In this document: in pieces, positions 18,538 to 27,403 of the stretch
How positions within the stretch are numbered: the stretch's first letter is position 1
Layout: each line of letters begins with the position of its first letter
Source of the DNA: an uncultured Lachnospiraceae bacterium
GTDB taxonomy: Bacteria; Bacillota; Clostridia; Lachnospirales; Lachnospiraceae
Direction: 5' to 3'
NCBI GenBank assembly: GCA_905235275.1
Contig: CAJOLA010000003.1
Span: 1-52,048, forward strand
DNA: 52,048 nt
Made by a program: the position numbers and the translations under genes
The notes under the pieces: model-generated
What the model saw: the letters and a program-made list of their open reading frames with translations, nothing else
Told to the model about the DNA's origin: nothing
The model's database searches: none

Positions 18538-20928
18538 TTACTCCAAATAACTCTTTACTGAATATCCGGACGGCGAATAATTAATCGTCAAAGCTCCTGA
18601 TTCCGACGTAACCTTATATGGAATATTTTGACTGTTCAGTCTTTTAACGGTCTCACTCCCCGGATGATTATATCTGTTATTTACACCGCATGAAATCATC
18701 GCAAAATCGGGGGATGCCGCCTTTAAGAATTCTTCCGTACTCGAATAATTAGAACCGTGATGAGCAACCTTAAGTATATTTACATGTGACACTTTCCCTT
18801 TGGCAAGCATCTCCTCCTCTCCTTCCTTCGTTACGTCTCCGGTAAAGAGCAGTGAAAAATCATTATACTCAAATCTGTACACGGCACTGAGTGAATTAAT
18901 ATCGTCAAATGACGTATCCTTACCCGGATAGAGACATTTAATTTTGTATTTATTTCCGTTTAACGAAAATCCTTCAGATGCGTATGCCGTATTTATCCCC
19001 TTTTTCTTTGCTTCTCTTACGGTTTCAACATATGCTTCATTTTTTAAATCATTGTTTATTTCCGGCAATACAATATTTGAAATTTTAATATCCTCTTTTT
19101 GTATCATATCAGTCAACGCATTTATATGGTCCGCATCGGAATGACTTATAAATACGGCATCAAGCTTTTTAACGCCTTTTGATTTTAAAAACGGTTCCAC
19201 TCTTTTTGAATATACGTTGCTTATGTTACTTGAACCCGCATCAAACAAAAAATTCCTCCCGGAATCGGTATGTATAAAGATTGAATCACCCTGCCCCACA
19301 TCAAGCATTGTGCAGTAAAACCCGTCTTTTTTATGAGTAACCATTATTACATTTACCGCAAACAGTGCCACGCAGGCCATGACCACCGGGCTTATTCCTT
19401 TAAAGAATTTCTTTTTATCCGGTCCCGTAATAAGCATGCCTGTTTTAAATGCCCGGTCAAGCTTATCGGCCGCCTTCTTCCTTATCAGATAGTAAATGAC
19501 AAAAAGAATCAGATAATAAATAATTACTTTTAAGATTGTGGGACTTCCGCTGACAACGCTTCCCGAAAAAACATTTGAAAATTTATCACAAACGACATCA
19601 TAAAAATCAAAAATCCTCTCATCAATTGCAATAAGAAATCTTCCCGCCCCGGGAGCTATTCCTCCGATAAAGCCCGCAAAAAAAGCCATACCTATAAGAA
19701 TCCCCGACAGCGGAATGACCAAAAGATTTATAAGCACCGAATAAACAGGTGCTTCATTGTAAAATATCAGGTTAAGCGGCAACAGCCCGGCAAAAACCGA
19801 GAAAGACACCAAAAGATCCGAAGAAGCATATTTGACCAGCTTTGATTTTTTATATAAAACCCTGACGGAATTACCCAGATTTCCGAACAGTATGATTGAA
19901 AGCACGGACCCGTATGACATCAAAAAAGAGGATCCGAGCAAAGAAAAAGGATTAAGTAAAAGCGTTATCATACATTGCAAAGAAAGCGACGTCACAGGAT
20001 CATAAGACCTGCCGGGTATGTCCGCAAACACAGAGCATGCAAACATCACGGCCGCTCTTACCGCAGACACCGAACCGCCCGTCATTATTACATAGATCAT
20101 AATCACAAGCGTCCCGGAGAGCGCACTCGGGGCGAATGCCACCCCTGCCCTTCTCATGAATTTATAAAAAAACATTCCCGTAAGAGATATATGCAGACCG
20201 CTTATTGCAAGGAGGTGCCCTATACCGTTCTTTCTGTATTCGTCTTTAATATCCTCTTCCAACAGACTCTGATCTCCAAGCGTAATCGCCGACAATCTTC
20301 CCGCATATTCGGGAGAAATCCTCTGATAAGAGTCGCGCAAATAATTCTTTATGAGATTTGCAACACTGACTAAGGGATTTGCGTCATGAGAAATGACTCT
20401 GATATCTCCCCCGTTGCATTTGGAAAAAATTCTGATTGATTCGTAATAGCTTTTTTCGTCAAAGCATCCTTCCATACGGCTTTTCTCCAAGGGCTTTACT
20501 TTTCCCTGCCCCGTTATGACATCTCCAATCCGGATGTCGCTCGGATTGCAGTAAAGTAAAACACCTTTAAAGTTTTCTTTTTTGCCGTTGCTATAAACAT
20601 ACGTGTCTTTTAGCTGAACGCTCATATAATCTTCCTTTTTGGTAAAACGCGTAACACGTCCCGTAAATTCTGATTCTAAGGCCTCGCCTGAAGTATTCAG
20701 CCTTACAACGCCTGTCGGTATGGAAAAGTTATGTAAGATAAAGAAAAATGAAATGATTAAAATACATGAAAAACAATATGCAATTCTTTTGTTTTTTAAA
20801 ATGAAAAAATATAAAAAAATAGAAATAAGTAAAATTAATAATACAAAAATAAAGCCGGCTCTATAAAGGTTTCCCGCCAGGCACATTGCGATGACGGGAA
20901 GAGCCAGCCATAATATGGGTCGTTTCAT
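18538..20928 (-). CDS. comEC: DNA internalization-related competence protein ComEC/Rec2
   Basis: GIGHLLAISGLHISLTG competence domain and C-terminal metallo-beta-lactamase domain (LDVGQGDSIFI, FISHSDADHINAL, KVAHHGSNYSS). Confidence 0.95.
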   Translation of the reverse strand: MKRPILWLALPVIAMCLAGNLYRAGFIFVLLILLISIFLYFFILKNKRIAYCFSCILIISFFFILHNFSIPTGVVRLNTSGEALESEFTGRVTRFTKKEDYMSVQLKDTYVYSNGKKENFKGVLLYCNPSDIRIGDVITGQGKVKPLEKSRMEGCFDEKSYYESIRIFSKCNGGDIRVISHDANPLVSVANLIKNYLRDSYQRISPEYAGRLSAITLGDQSLLEEDIKDEYRKNGIGHLLAISGLHISLTGMFFYKFMRRAGVAFAPSALSGTLVIMIYVIMTGGSVSAVRAAVMFACSVFADIPGRSYDPVTSLSLQCMITLLLNPFSLLGSSFLMSYGSVLSIILFGNLGNSVRVLYKKSKLVKYASSDLLVSFSVFAGLLPLNLIFYNEAPVYSVLINLLVIPLSGILIGMAFFAGFIGGIAPGAGRFLIAIDERIFDFYDVVCDKFSNVFSGSVVSGSPTILKVIIYYLILFVIYYLIRKKAADKLDRAFKTGMLITGPDKKKFFKGISPVVMACVALFAVNVIMVTHKKDGFYCTMLDVGQGDSIFIHTDSGRNFLFDAGSSNISNVYSKRVEPFLKSKGVKKLDAVFISHSDADHINALTDMIQKEDIKISNIVLPEINNDLKNEAYVETVREAKKKGINTAYASEGFSLNGNKYKIKCLYPGKDTSFDDINSLSAVYRFEYNDFSLLFTGDVTKEGEEEMLAKGKVSHVNILKVAHHGSNYSSTEEFLKAASPDFAMISCGVNNRYNHPGSETVKRLNSQNIPYKVTSESGALTINYSPSGYSVKSYLE

Positions 20929-20953
20929 CTAACTCCTTTCATTGTTCAATTAT

Positions 20954-21865
20954 TTATTCAGAAATATTGGAATTATCGAAATCCAGATTTTGATTAAGAT
21001 TTAAGTTCTCTCTGTAATATATATCAGAGTTACCGTCTATCATTATACGAACGCTTTTTATTTCATTTAATTCGCAAAGTGAATTAACAACGGCATATAC
21101 GGGAAGATTCCCCGAAGCATTTACATTACCGTTTGCAAACATGGAATCAAAATTCACATAGCATACGCCTTCACGAACGGATACTCCAAGAAGCTTGGTG
21201 TCCTCAGGAATTACGGGGTAAAGCCCCGCCTCAACGGGACCGTCCACAAGCCTGGATACAATCATCTTCTCAATTGATTCGTTATTATTATAAGCAATAT
21301 TGGTATCGGTCCTTATAAGCTTATCACCGCTTTTATCGGTAAAATAAAGACCGACATTCTTCCACTGGGCATCAAAAAACAAATCATTGGATTCATCTAT
21401 GTAGTCTTCGCTCTTTAGATTCTCCAGCTTTACACCGGATGCAAGTTTAATGATTCCCTTGGAATCCCGAATATTTAAACCCTCAACGCCCTCTATCTGA
21501 TAAACGGTCTTTACAAGTGCCGTTCTGTACATGGCCTCAGTCGTTTTATCCATCTCATTGTAATTATCCGAAAAGGTTATGATTACAATGCCTTCCTGCA
21601 TGCTGACATTTTCCACTTTAACATCGTCAGGTTTAATGGCAACATTTAATTCATTCGATCCCGTCTTATCGGATTCGGCAAGCAGTTCCTTTACAAGCTC
21701 TACCGTATCTTTGGTTTGCGTTGAAAATTTACTTACCGTAAGCCTGGTACCGGTAACATCGGTATGATAGATCATATACGTACCGTCGGAGGGACCGCCG
21801 CAACCGGCAAGCACGGCGCATGATGCGACTGCTGCAATCATTAAATTCTTAAATGATTTTATCAT
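20954..21865 (-). CDS. GerMN-domain lipoprotein
   Basis: Lipobox-like VASCAVLAGCGG; two GerMN-like repeats (VENVSMQEGIVIITFSDNYN...; LLGVSVREGVCYVNFDSMF...). Confidence 0.85.
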   Translation of the reverse strand: MIKSFKNLMIAAVASCAVLAGCGGPSDGTYMIYHTDVTGTRLTVSKFSTQTKDTVELVKELLAESDKTGSNELNVAIKPDDVKVENVSMQEGIVIITFSDNYNEMDKTTEAMYRTALVKTVYQIEGVEGLNIRDSKGIIKLASGVKLENLKSEDYIDESNDLFFDAQWKNVGLYFTDKSGDKLIRTDTNIAYNNNESIEKMIVSRLVDGPVEAGLYPVIPEDTKLLGVSVREGVCYVNFDSMFANGNVNASGNLPVYAVVNSLCELNEIKSVRIMIDGNSDIYYRENLNLNQNLDFDNSNISE

Positions 21866-23376
21866 ACGTCCACAACCTCCGTTCTTTGAGAGCTTTTATT
21901 CTTAAGCGGAATCTTAACGGTAAATACGGTCATTCCGTCGTCCCCGTTCTCACTCTCGGGCTCACTGTAGAGCTTGATCTGTCCGTCATGCATAAGTACA
22001 ACACTCTTAACGATGGAAAGACCGAGTCCCGTACCTCCCGTCTCTCTGGATCTTGCTTTATCCACACGGTAAAATCTCTGGAATACATTCTTTTGCTCGT
22101 CTTCGGGAATACCGCATCCGTTATCCTCAATCCTCAAATAAAAGAATTCATAATCGGCATTAAGAGACACATGTACAAAGCCGTTTTCTTTGTTATATTT
22201 AATGGCATTCTCAATGAGATTCGTTGCAACCTGAGTGATTTTACTCTCATCAATCTCAGCCTCTACCGGTCTGATACTCTCGAAAACAAGCTCTATTTTC
22301 TTACGATCGGCAATCGGCGTAAGCTTCTTCATGACCTTTTCAATCAATTCGTTGATGTTTACAAGACTGAGATTCAGATTGGAAACGGAGTTATCCATCC
22401 TTACCAATGAGAGAAGATCTTCGATAATGTCATTCTCCCTGTCAATCTCATTAGCGATATCCTGCATGAATTCCCTGTAAAGCTCTACGGGTGCGTCGGG
22501 ATTTGCAAGAAGTGAATCGGCAAGAAGCTTAATAGAAGTCATCGGTGTCTTCAACTCATGAGATACATTCGATACGAATTCTTCCCTGGACTTATCGAGC
22601 TCGCTCGCATTATCCAAAATATCATTAAACTGTATTGAAAAATCCTCGAACTCGGTATAGCCGTCCGCATGAATACGGTTCTCGGTCTTTCCGCCGGCTA
22701 TATCATCAACCTCGCTTTTTACGTATCTGAACTGGTTACGGAACTTAACGGCAAGGAATCCTGCTATAACCGCAAGCGACAATACGACCGCTACCGTAAT
22801 AAGAGTTGAATATCCGTGAACATCGGCTATGGATGCATTAATTTTGGACATGTTACGTCCGATAAGTACCGTTCCGATATTCTCCCCGGCATTGTTTTTA
22901 ATGATTGATGCACTCTCTACTATCGTATTATCACGGACATATGTTGATACACCGGCGCCTGATTCCACGGCTTTTACGGCACTCTCATTAATAAGTGTCT
23001 TTCCGGCATCGAATCCGTAAGTATCAAGTACAATATTATAATTATTATCAAGAATCCTGATTCGAAGTTCATTAATGGAAGCAAAATGAGTATAGACATC
23101 AAACTGTCCGGAAACCTCCGCGGCTTCCAGCGATGCATAGCTTTTCATCTCATCCGCGATAACGGTAGTCTGCATACGGACACTCTCTGTCTCTGTATCG
23201 GAAATAATATTACCGAAGTAATAGTTATCGAGAATATTCATGACCGTAGCCGGAACTATCGCAAAAATCGCAAGATATAAAAAGATTCTGAATGCAAAGC
23301 TACGAAAAAAACGCTTCAGAATCGATAAAAATCCTGAAGTCTTTTTTTCTTCATTTGCTTCGTTAACATTAGGCAT
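21862..23376 (-). CDS. WalK-like sensor histidine kinase
   Basis: Two TM, extracytoplasmic sensor, HAMP, HisKA (FVSNVSHELKTPMTSIKLLADSLL), HATPase (RIEDNGCGIPEDEQ, GTGLGLSIVKS). Overlaps GerMN by 4 bp. Confidence 0.9.
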   Translation of the reverse strand: MPNVNEANEEKKTSGFLSILKRFFRSFAFRIFLYLAIFAIVPATVMNILDNYYFGNIISDTETESVRMQTTVIADEMKSYASLEAAEVSGQFDVYTHFASINELRIRILDNNYNIVLDTYGFDAGKTLINESAVKAVESGAGVSTYVRDNTIVESASIIKNNAGENIGTVLIGRNMSKINASIADVHGYSTLITVAVVLSLAVIAGFLAVKFRNQFRYVKSEVDDIAGGKTENRIHADGYTEFEDFSIQFNDILDNASELDKSREEFVSNVSHELKTPMTSIKLLADSLLANPDAPVELYREFMQDIANEIDRENDIIEDLLSLVRMDNSVSNLNLSLVNINELIEKVMKKLTPIADRKKIELVFESIRPVEAEIDESKITQVATNLIENAIKYNKENGFVHVSLNADYEFFYLRIEDNGCGIPEDEQKNVFQRFYRVDKARSRETGGTGLGLSIVKSVVLMHDGQIKLYSEPESENGDDGMTVFTVKIPLKNKSSQRTEVVDV

Positions 23377-24061
23377 GGAAATAATATCCTACTCCCCACT
23401 TGGTATGAACAAAACGCGGATGAGCGGGATCCTCCTCAATCTTCTCACGCAAACGTCTGATATGTACATCAACGGTTCTTGCATCACCCGGGAATCTGCT
23501 TCCCCAGGCTTCCTTCAAAAGGCCTTCTCTGCTGTAGACCTTATTGGGATGCTTAGCCATAAGCTCAAGGAGGTTAAACTCTCTTGCGGTCAGATTAATC
23601 TCACGTTCATTTATATAAAGTGTTCTGCTTTCGGTATCAAGAACAAAATCTTTATAACGAAGAACCGTATCGCTGTCTTCGACCTTAACTTCCTTTTTGC
23701 TGTTCCTTCGCAAAATGGCCTTGATTCTTGCTTTTACCTCAAGTATGTTGTAAGGCTTTGTGATATAGTCGTCCGCTCCGTATTCAAGACCCATTATCTT
23801 ATCCATATCCTCACCCTTGGCGGTAAGCATGATAATCGGAACGTCGGAAAATTCTCTGATCTCACGACAAACCTGTAAGCCGTCAATCTTAGGCAGCATC
23901 AAATCCAAAAGTATAATATCGTATGAACCGGTCTTTACCTTGTTAAGGGCTTCTTCTCCGTCATAGGCGCCCGTCACTTCCATTCCGTCCTGCTCCAGGC
24001 TGAAAGTAAGCCCCTTAACAATAATCTTCTCGTCATCTACAACCAATACTTTTGTGGCCAT
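23369..24061 (-). CDS. WalR-like OmpR-family response regulator
   Basis: Receiver VLVVDDEK, IILLDLMLPKIDGLQVCREIR, IIMLTAKGEDMDKIMGLEYGADDYITKPY; winged helix GDARTVDVHIRRLREKIEEDPAHPRFVHTKWGVGYYF strongly resembling WalR. Confidence 0.92.
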   Translation of the reverse strand: MATKVLVVDDEKIIVKGLTFSLEQDGMEVTGAYDGEEALNKVKTGSYDIILLDLMLPKIDGLQVCREIREFSDVPIIMLTAKGEDMDKIMGLEYGADDYITKPYNILEVKARIKAILRRNSKKEVKVEDSDTVLRYKDFVLDTESRTLYINEREINLTAREFNLLELMAKHPNKVYSREGLLKEAWGSRFPGDARTVDVHIRRLREKIEEDPAHPRFVHTKWGVGYYFHA

Positions 24062-24080
24062 TCACGGTTCCCCCTGCAGT

Positions 24081-24686
24081 TTAAATTGTAATTAAGTCCT
24101 TAATTTTCTGAAACGAAGCATCCTTTATTCCGGATACCTTTTTTATGTCTTCAATAACTTTAAAGGAACCTTTTTCATCGCGATAGGAGATAATTGCCTC
24201 AGCCCTCACCTCACCGATTCCGGGAAGCGTCATAAGAGTGGCTTTATCGGCATAATTAATATTTATCAGTCCGTTTCCGGATACGGCGGGGGTAGCTCCT
24301 GCACCCTCCTGCGCATTAGCGGCCTCCTGCGCTTCGCCAACGGATGCAATTGTTATCTGCTCCGCATCGGTTAATTCTTTTGCGAGATTCACGCATTTAA
24401 GATCGGCATCCGCGGTTGCGCCTCCTGCCTTACCCAAAAGATCCGACACCCTGGAGCCCGTTTCCATTGTATACACCCCGGGGTTATTAACCTCTCCGCA
24501 AATATATACGACAATTTCCCGGGCCGGAGTATCTCCGGTTTCGGACTCTCCTTCGGAGCCTTCAGTCTCGCTTCCTATGACAAAATCGTCAGACTCTTCC
24601 GATGATGATGCCTTCGTGAATGCAAAAATACCTGCAATTACAATCAAAGCCGCTATTACTGATAGTTTAATTTGTTTTGTTTTCAA
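24081..24686 (-). CDS. comEA: ComEA-family DNA-binding protein (SLBB + helix-hairpin-helix)
   Basis: IVVYICGEVNNPGVYTMETGSRVSDLLGKAGG and LININYADKATLMTLPGIGEVRAEAIISYR. Start codon is TTG. Confidence 0.93.
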   Translation of the reverse strand: MKTKQIKLSVIAALIVIAGIFAFTKASSSEESDDFVIGSETEGSEGESETGDTPAREIVVYICGEVNNPGVYTMETGSRVSDLLGKAGGATADADLKCVNLAKELTDAEQITIASVGEAQEAANAQEGAGATPAVSGNGLININYADKATLMTLPGIGEVRAEAIISYRDEKGSFKVIEDIKKVSGIKDASFQKIKDLITI

Positions 24687-24694
24687 TGTGCACT

Positions 24695-24716
24695 CCTTAA
24701 AATCCGCATTTTAAGG
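24695..24716 (-). promoter_or_regulatory. Perfect 9-bp hairpin overlapping the comEA Shine-Dalgarno
   Basis: Minus strand CCTTAAAAT-GCGG-ATTTTAAGG, followed by AG-TGCACA-TTG; AAGG of the AAGGAG SD is in the 3' arm. Confidence 0.65.
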
Positions 24717-24738
24717 TCCCTTCAGTGCTATGTTCTAA

Positions 24739-24768
24739 ATAATACCCTATACAAGGGTAAAAATACAA
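24739..24768 (-). promoter_or_regulatory. Putative comEA promoter (TTGTAT-18-TATTAT) with palindrome ACCCTTGTATAGGGT in the spacer
   Basis: Minus strand TTGTAT 24763-24768 and TATTAT 24739-24744; ACCCT/AGGGT arms at 24744-24758. Confidence 0.4.
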
Positions 24769-24786
24769 GAGTTTTTTTGGTAAAAA

Positions 24787-24815
24787 TTGACTTTTATGCG
24801 CATAAAAACTATGAT
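24787..24815 (+). promoter_or_regulatory. Putative promoter of the yfhO-like gene (TTGACT-17-TATGAT)
   Basis: TTGACT 24787-24792 and TATGAT 24810-24815. Confidence 0.6.
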
Positions 24816-24852
24816 AGTATGCTGTAATAAACATTATTGGGAGAAAGCATTC

Positions 24853-27402
24853 GTGACAAAGGGCAGATTTATAGAAAAATCAAAAAATAATATTCTTTCG
24901 GGCAACATTATTTATGTAATTGCGCCTGCAATTCCGCTGGTTATTTTCCTTATACTTTATGCTATCAAGGGAATAGCGCCGTTCGGACATTTTGTATATC
25001 TTTCATCGGATATGTATCACCAGTATTGTCCGTTTTTCTCCGAATTATCTAACAAATTTCATAACGGAGGAAGCCTTTTATATTCATGGAATATCGGACT
25101 GGGAACCAATTTTACGGCTCTGTATGCGTATTATCTTGCCAGTCCCTTGAATTTCATATTGGCTGCGGTTCCGCACTCTTTAACGGCGCCGTTTATGGAT
25201 ATCCTCATCATCGTTAAGATGATGTTTGCGTCACTCTTTTTTACGATTTACGCATCCAAAAAATTTAAAACCAAAAGTGTAACAATTTGCATTTTCGCCA
25301 TGTTTTATTGCATGTCCGGCTACATCGCCGCTTTCGCATGGAATATCATGTGGCTTGATTGTGTTGCCGTTTTCCCGCTTGTAATGCTTGGGCTTGAACG
25401 TCTTGTATATAAGAAAAAGCCTTTTCTTTTCATTATCTCGCTTGGCCTGAGCGTACTTTTTAACTACTATATCGCAATAATGATTGTAATGTTTTCAATC
25501 ATCTATTTCATCTGCCTTCTCTTCCTCGTTGACAGAAAGGGTGAGAAGCTTGCAATCATAAAAAGAATTATTCTTTTTGCGATTTCGGGAGCCATTGCCG
25601 CGGGGCTTGCAGCCGTACTGCTCTTACCGGAGATTTATGCCTTTCAGCTTTCGGCGTCGTCTTCATCGTCGTTCCCATCGACTCTTACGGCTTACCATTC
25701 CTTCCTGCAGGAATTCTCCCGTCACATGACTTATTCTCCGTCGTATACGTGGCTTAAGCATTATCCGAATATTTATTGCGGTGTATTTTGTGTTGCTCTT
25801 TTACCGCTTTACTTCCTTTGCACCAAGATTAAGACAAAGGAAAAGATTGTAAAGGGCGTTATTTTGGGTATCTTCCTGTTCTCGTTCATGTTTAACATAC
25901 CCGAATACATCTGGCACGGATTCCACATACCGAACTGTCTGCCGGCGCGTCAGTCGTTTATTTATATTTTCTTTGTTCTCATTATGGGATTCGAAGCGAT
26001 TACGCACTTCAAGAATACCAAGCTAAGAGACATAATCATTTCCGCCGAGATATGCGGTGCGTTCATTATATTATGCGCATTTGCTTATCACGGGACCAAG
26101 ACCGTTGCGGATGAGGATTCATTTTCTTACTCGACAACACTTCTTTTATTAAATGCCGTCTTCCTTGCCGCATATTTTACCCTGTTCATATTGGCAAGAA
26201 GGAAAGGTCCGGCTCGTACTGCCGCCTTTATCGGATTTTGTGCGGTTGCCGTTACGGAATGCTCGACTCATATGTTTAACACGGGACTCGGTCTTGTAAA
26301 CTATAACGAATATACAAAAAACGACGATAATTACGCTCAGATTTTAAAGCATCTCGAGAGCGAAAATGACCCGAATGACTTCTACAGAGTCGATCAGGAG
26401 GCTGCAAGAACCGCAAATGACGGATCCTGGTATAACTACAAATCCGTCAATGCATTCTCGTCAACCTCCACTGCCGGCGTATCCAACTTCTACAAATCAT
26501 TCGGAACGAAAGCCGCCATGAACTCATACCAGAGACTCGGAGCAACCAATCTTTTGGATATGATCGTTTCCACCAGATATACGGTTTCAACCCAGAAGCT
26601 CGGCGAAGATGACCCGATAAAGAAGCTTGACTTTGAAGAAAACGGTCTCTACGTTTATAAAAACGAATATACTCTCCCGCTCGGATTCCTTATTCCGACG
26701 GAGCTTGCAGAGACGGCACCGGAAAAAGGCTCAGCGGTAGCAATGGCCGCCAAGACTCAAAACGACTTCTTTGAGAAGGCAACCGGTATATCAAAGCTGT
26801 TTTCCGATGTTTACAAAATGGACGGGGTAAAGGAATATACATTTAATGCTCCGGCGTCCGGACATTACTACTTCGGCTTTACCGGCACTCTTCCGGAAAA
26901 GATTGAAGTCTGCATAAATGAAGGCGAAAAGGTTTCCTTTAAGGACATCAAGAAGCACAACAGATATATAGATATCGGTTACCTGCATGAAGGAGACTCC
27001 GTTGTAACCACCTCCGAAGATGATATGAAATGCAACATCTATTGCATGGATACCGAAAAATTAATTAACGGCTATAACATACTTAAGCCTTCAGGCTTTG
27101 AATTAACGTCGCTAAAGGATACCGAAGTTAAAGGTCGCTACACTGCCGACAAATCCGGAACATACATGTTCTCCATACCTTACGAAAAGGGCTGGACCGT
27201 TTATGTTGACGGAAAACAGGTTGAAACATCTCCTGCCATGGGAGCATTCCTGTCAATAAGTACAGATAAGGGCGAACATGAGGTAGAGATGAAATATATG
27301 CCTCAGGGACTTATGCCGGGTGTTGCGATAAGTCTTGTCAGTGTCGGAATATTAACGGCATGGATGATTGTTTATAAGAAAAAACATAAAGGAGATCAAT
27401 GA
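24853..27402 (+). CDS. YfhO-family polytopic membrane protein (putative glycosyltransferase/GT-C-like)
   Basis: YLSSDMYHQYCPFFSELSNKFHNGGSLLYSWNIGLGTNF and C-terminal Ig-like VPYEKGWTVYVDGKQV pattern. GTG start behind GGGAGAAAG; the ORF-track start overlaps the promoter. Confidence 0.87.
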   Translation: MTKGRFIEKSKNNILSGNIIYVIAPAIPLVIFLILYAIKGIAPFGHFVYLSSDMYHQYCPFFSELSNKFHNGGSLLYSWNIGLGTNFTALYAYYLASPLNFILAAVPHSLTAPFMDILIIVKMMFASLFFTIYASKKFKTKSVTICIFAMFYCMSGYIAAFAWNIMWLDCVAVFPLVMLGLERLVYKKKPFLFIISLGLSVLFNYYIAIMIVMFSIIYFICLLFLVDRKGEKLAIIKRIILFAISGAIAAGLAAVLLLPEIYAFQLSASSSSSFPSTLTAYHSFLQEFSRHMTYSPSYTWLKHYPNIYCGVFCVALLPLYFLCTKIKTKEKIVKGVILGIFLFSFMFNIPEYIWHGFHIPNCLPARQSFIYIFFVLIMGFEAITHFKNTKLRDIIISAEICGAFIILCAFAYHGTKTVADEDSFSYSTTLLLLNAVFLAAYFTLFILARRKGPARTAAFIGFCAVAVTECSTHMFNTGLGLVNYNEYTKNDDNYAQILKHLESENDPNDFYRVDQEAARTANDGSWYNYKSVNAFSSTSTAGVSNFYKSFGTKAAMNSYQRLGATNLLDMIVSTRYTVSTQKLGEDDPIKKLDFEENGLYVYKNEYTLPLGFLIPTELAETAPEKGSAVAMAAKTQNDFFEKATGISKLFSDVYKMDGVKEYTFNAPASGHYYFGFTGTLPEKIEVCINEGEKVSFKDIKKHNRYIDIGYLHEGDSVVTTSEDDMKCNIYCMDTEKLINGYNILKPSGFELTSLKDTEVKGRYTADKSGTYMFSIPYEKGWTVYVDGKQVETSPAMGAFLSISTDKGEHEVEMKYMPQGLMPGVAISLVSVGILTAWMIVYKKKHKGDQ

Positions 27403-27403
27403 T

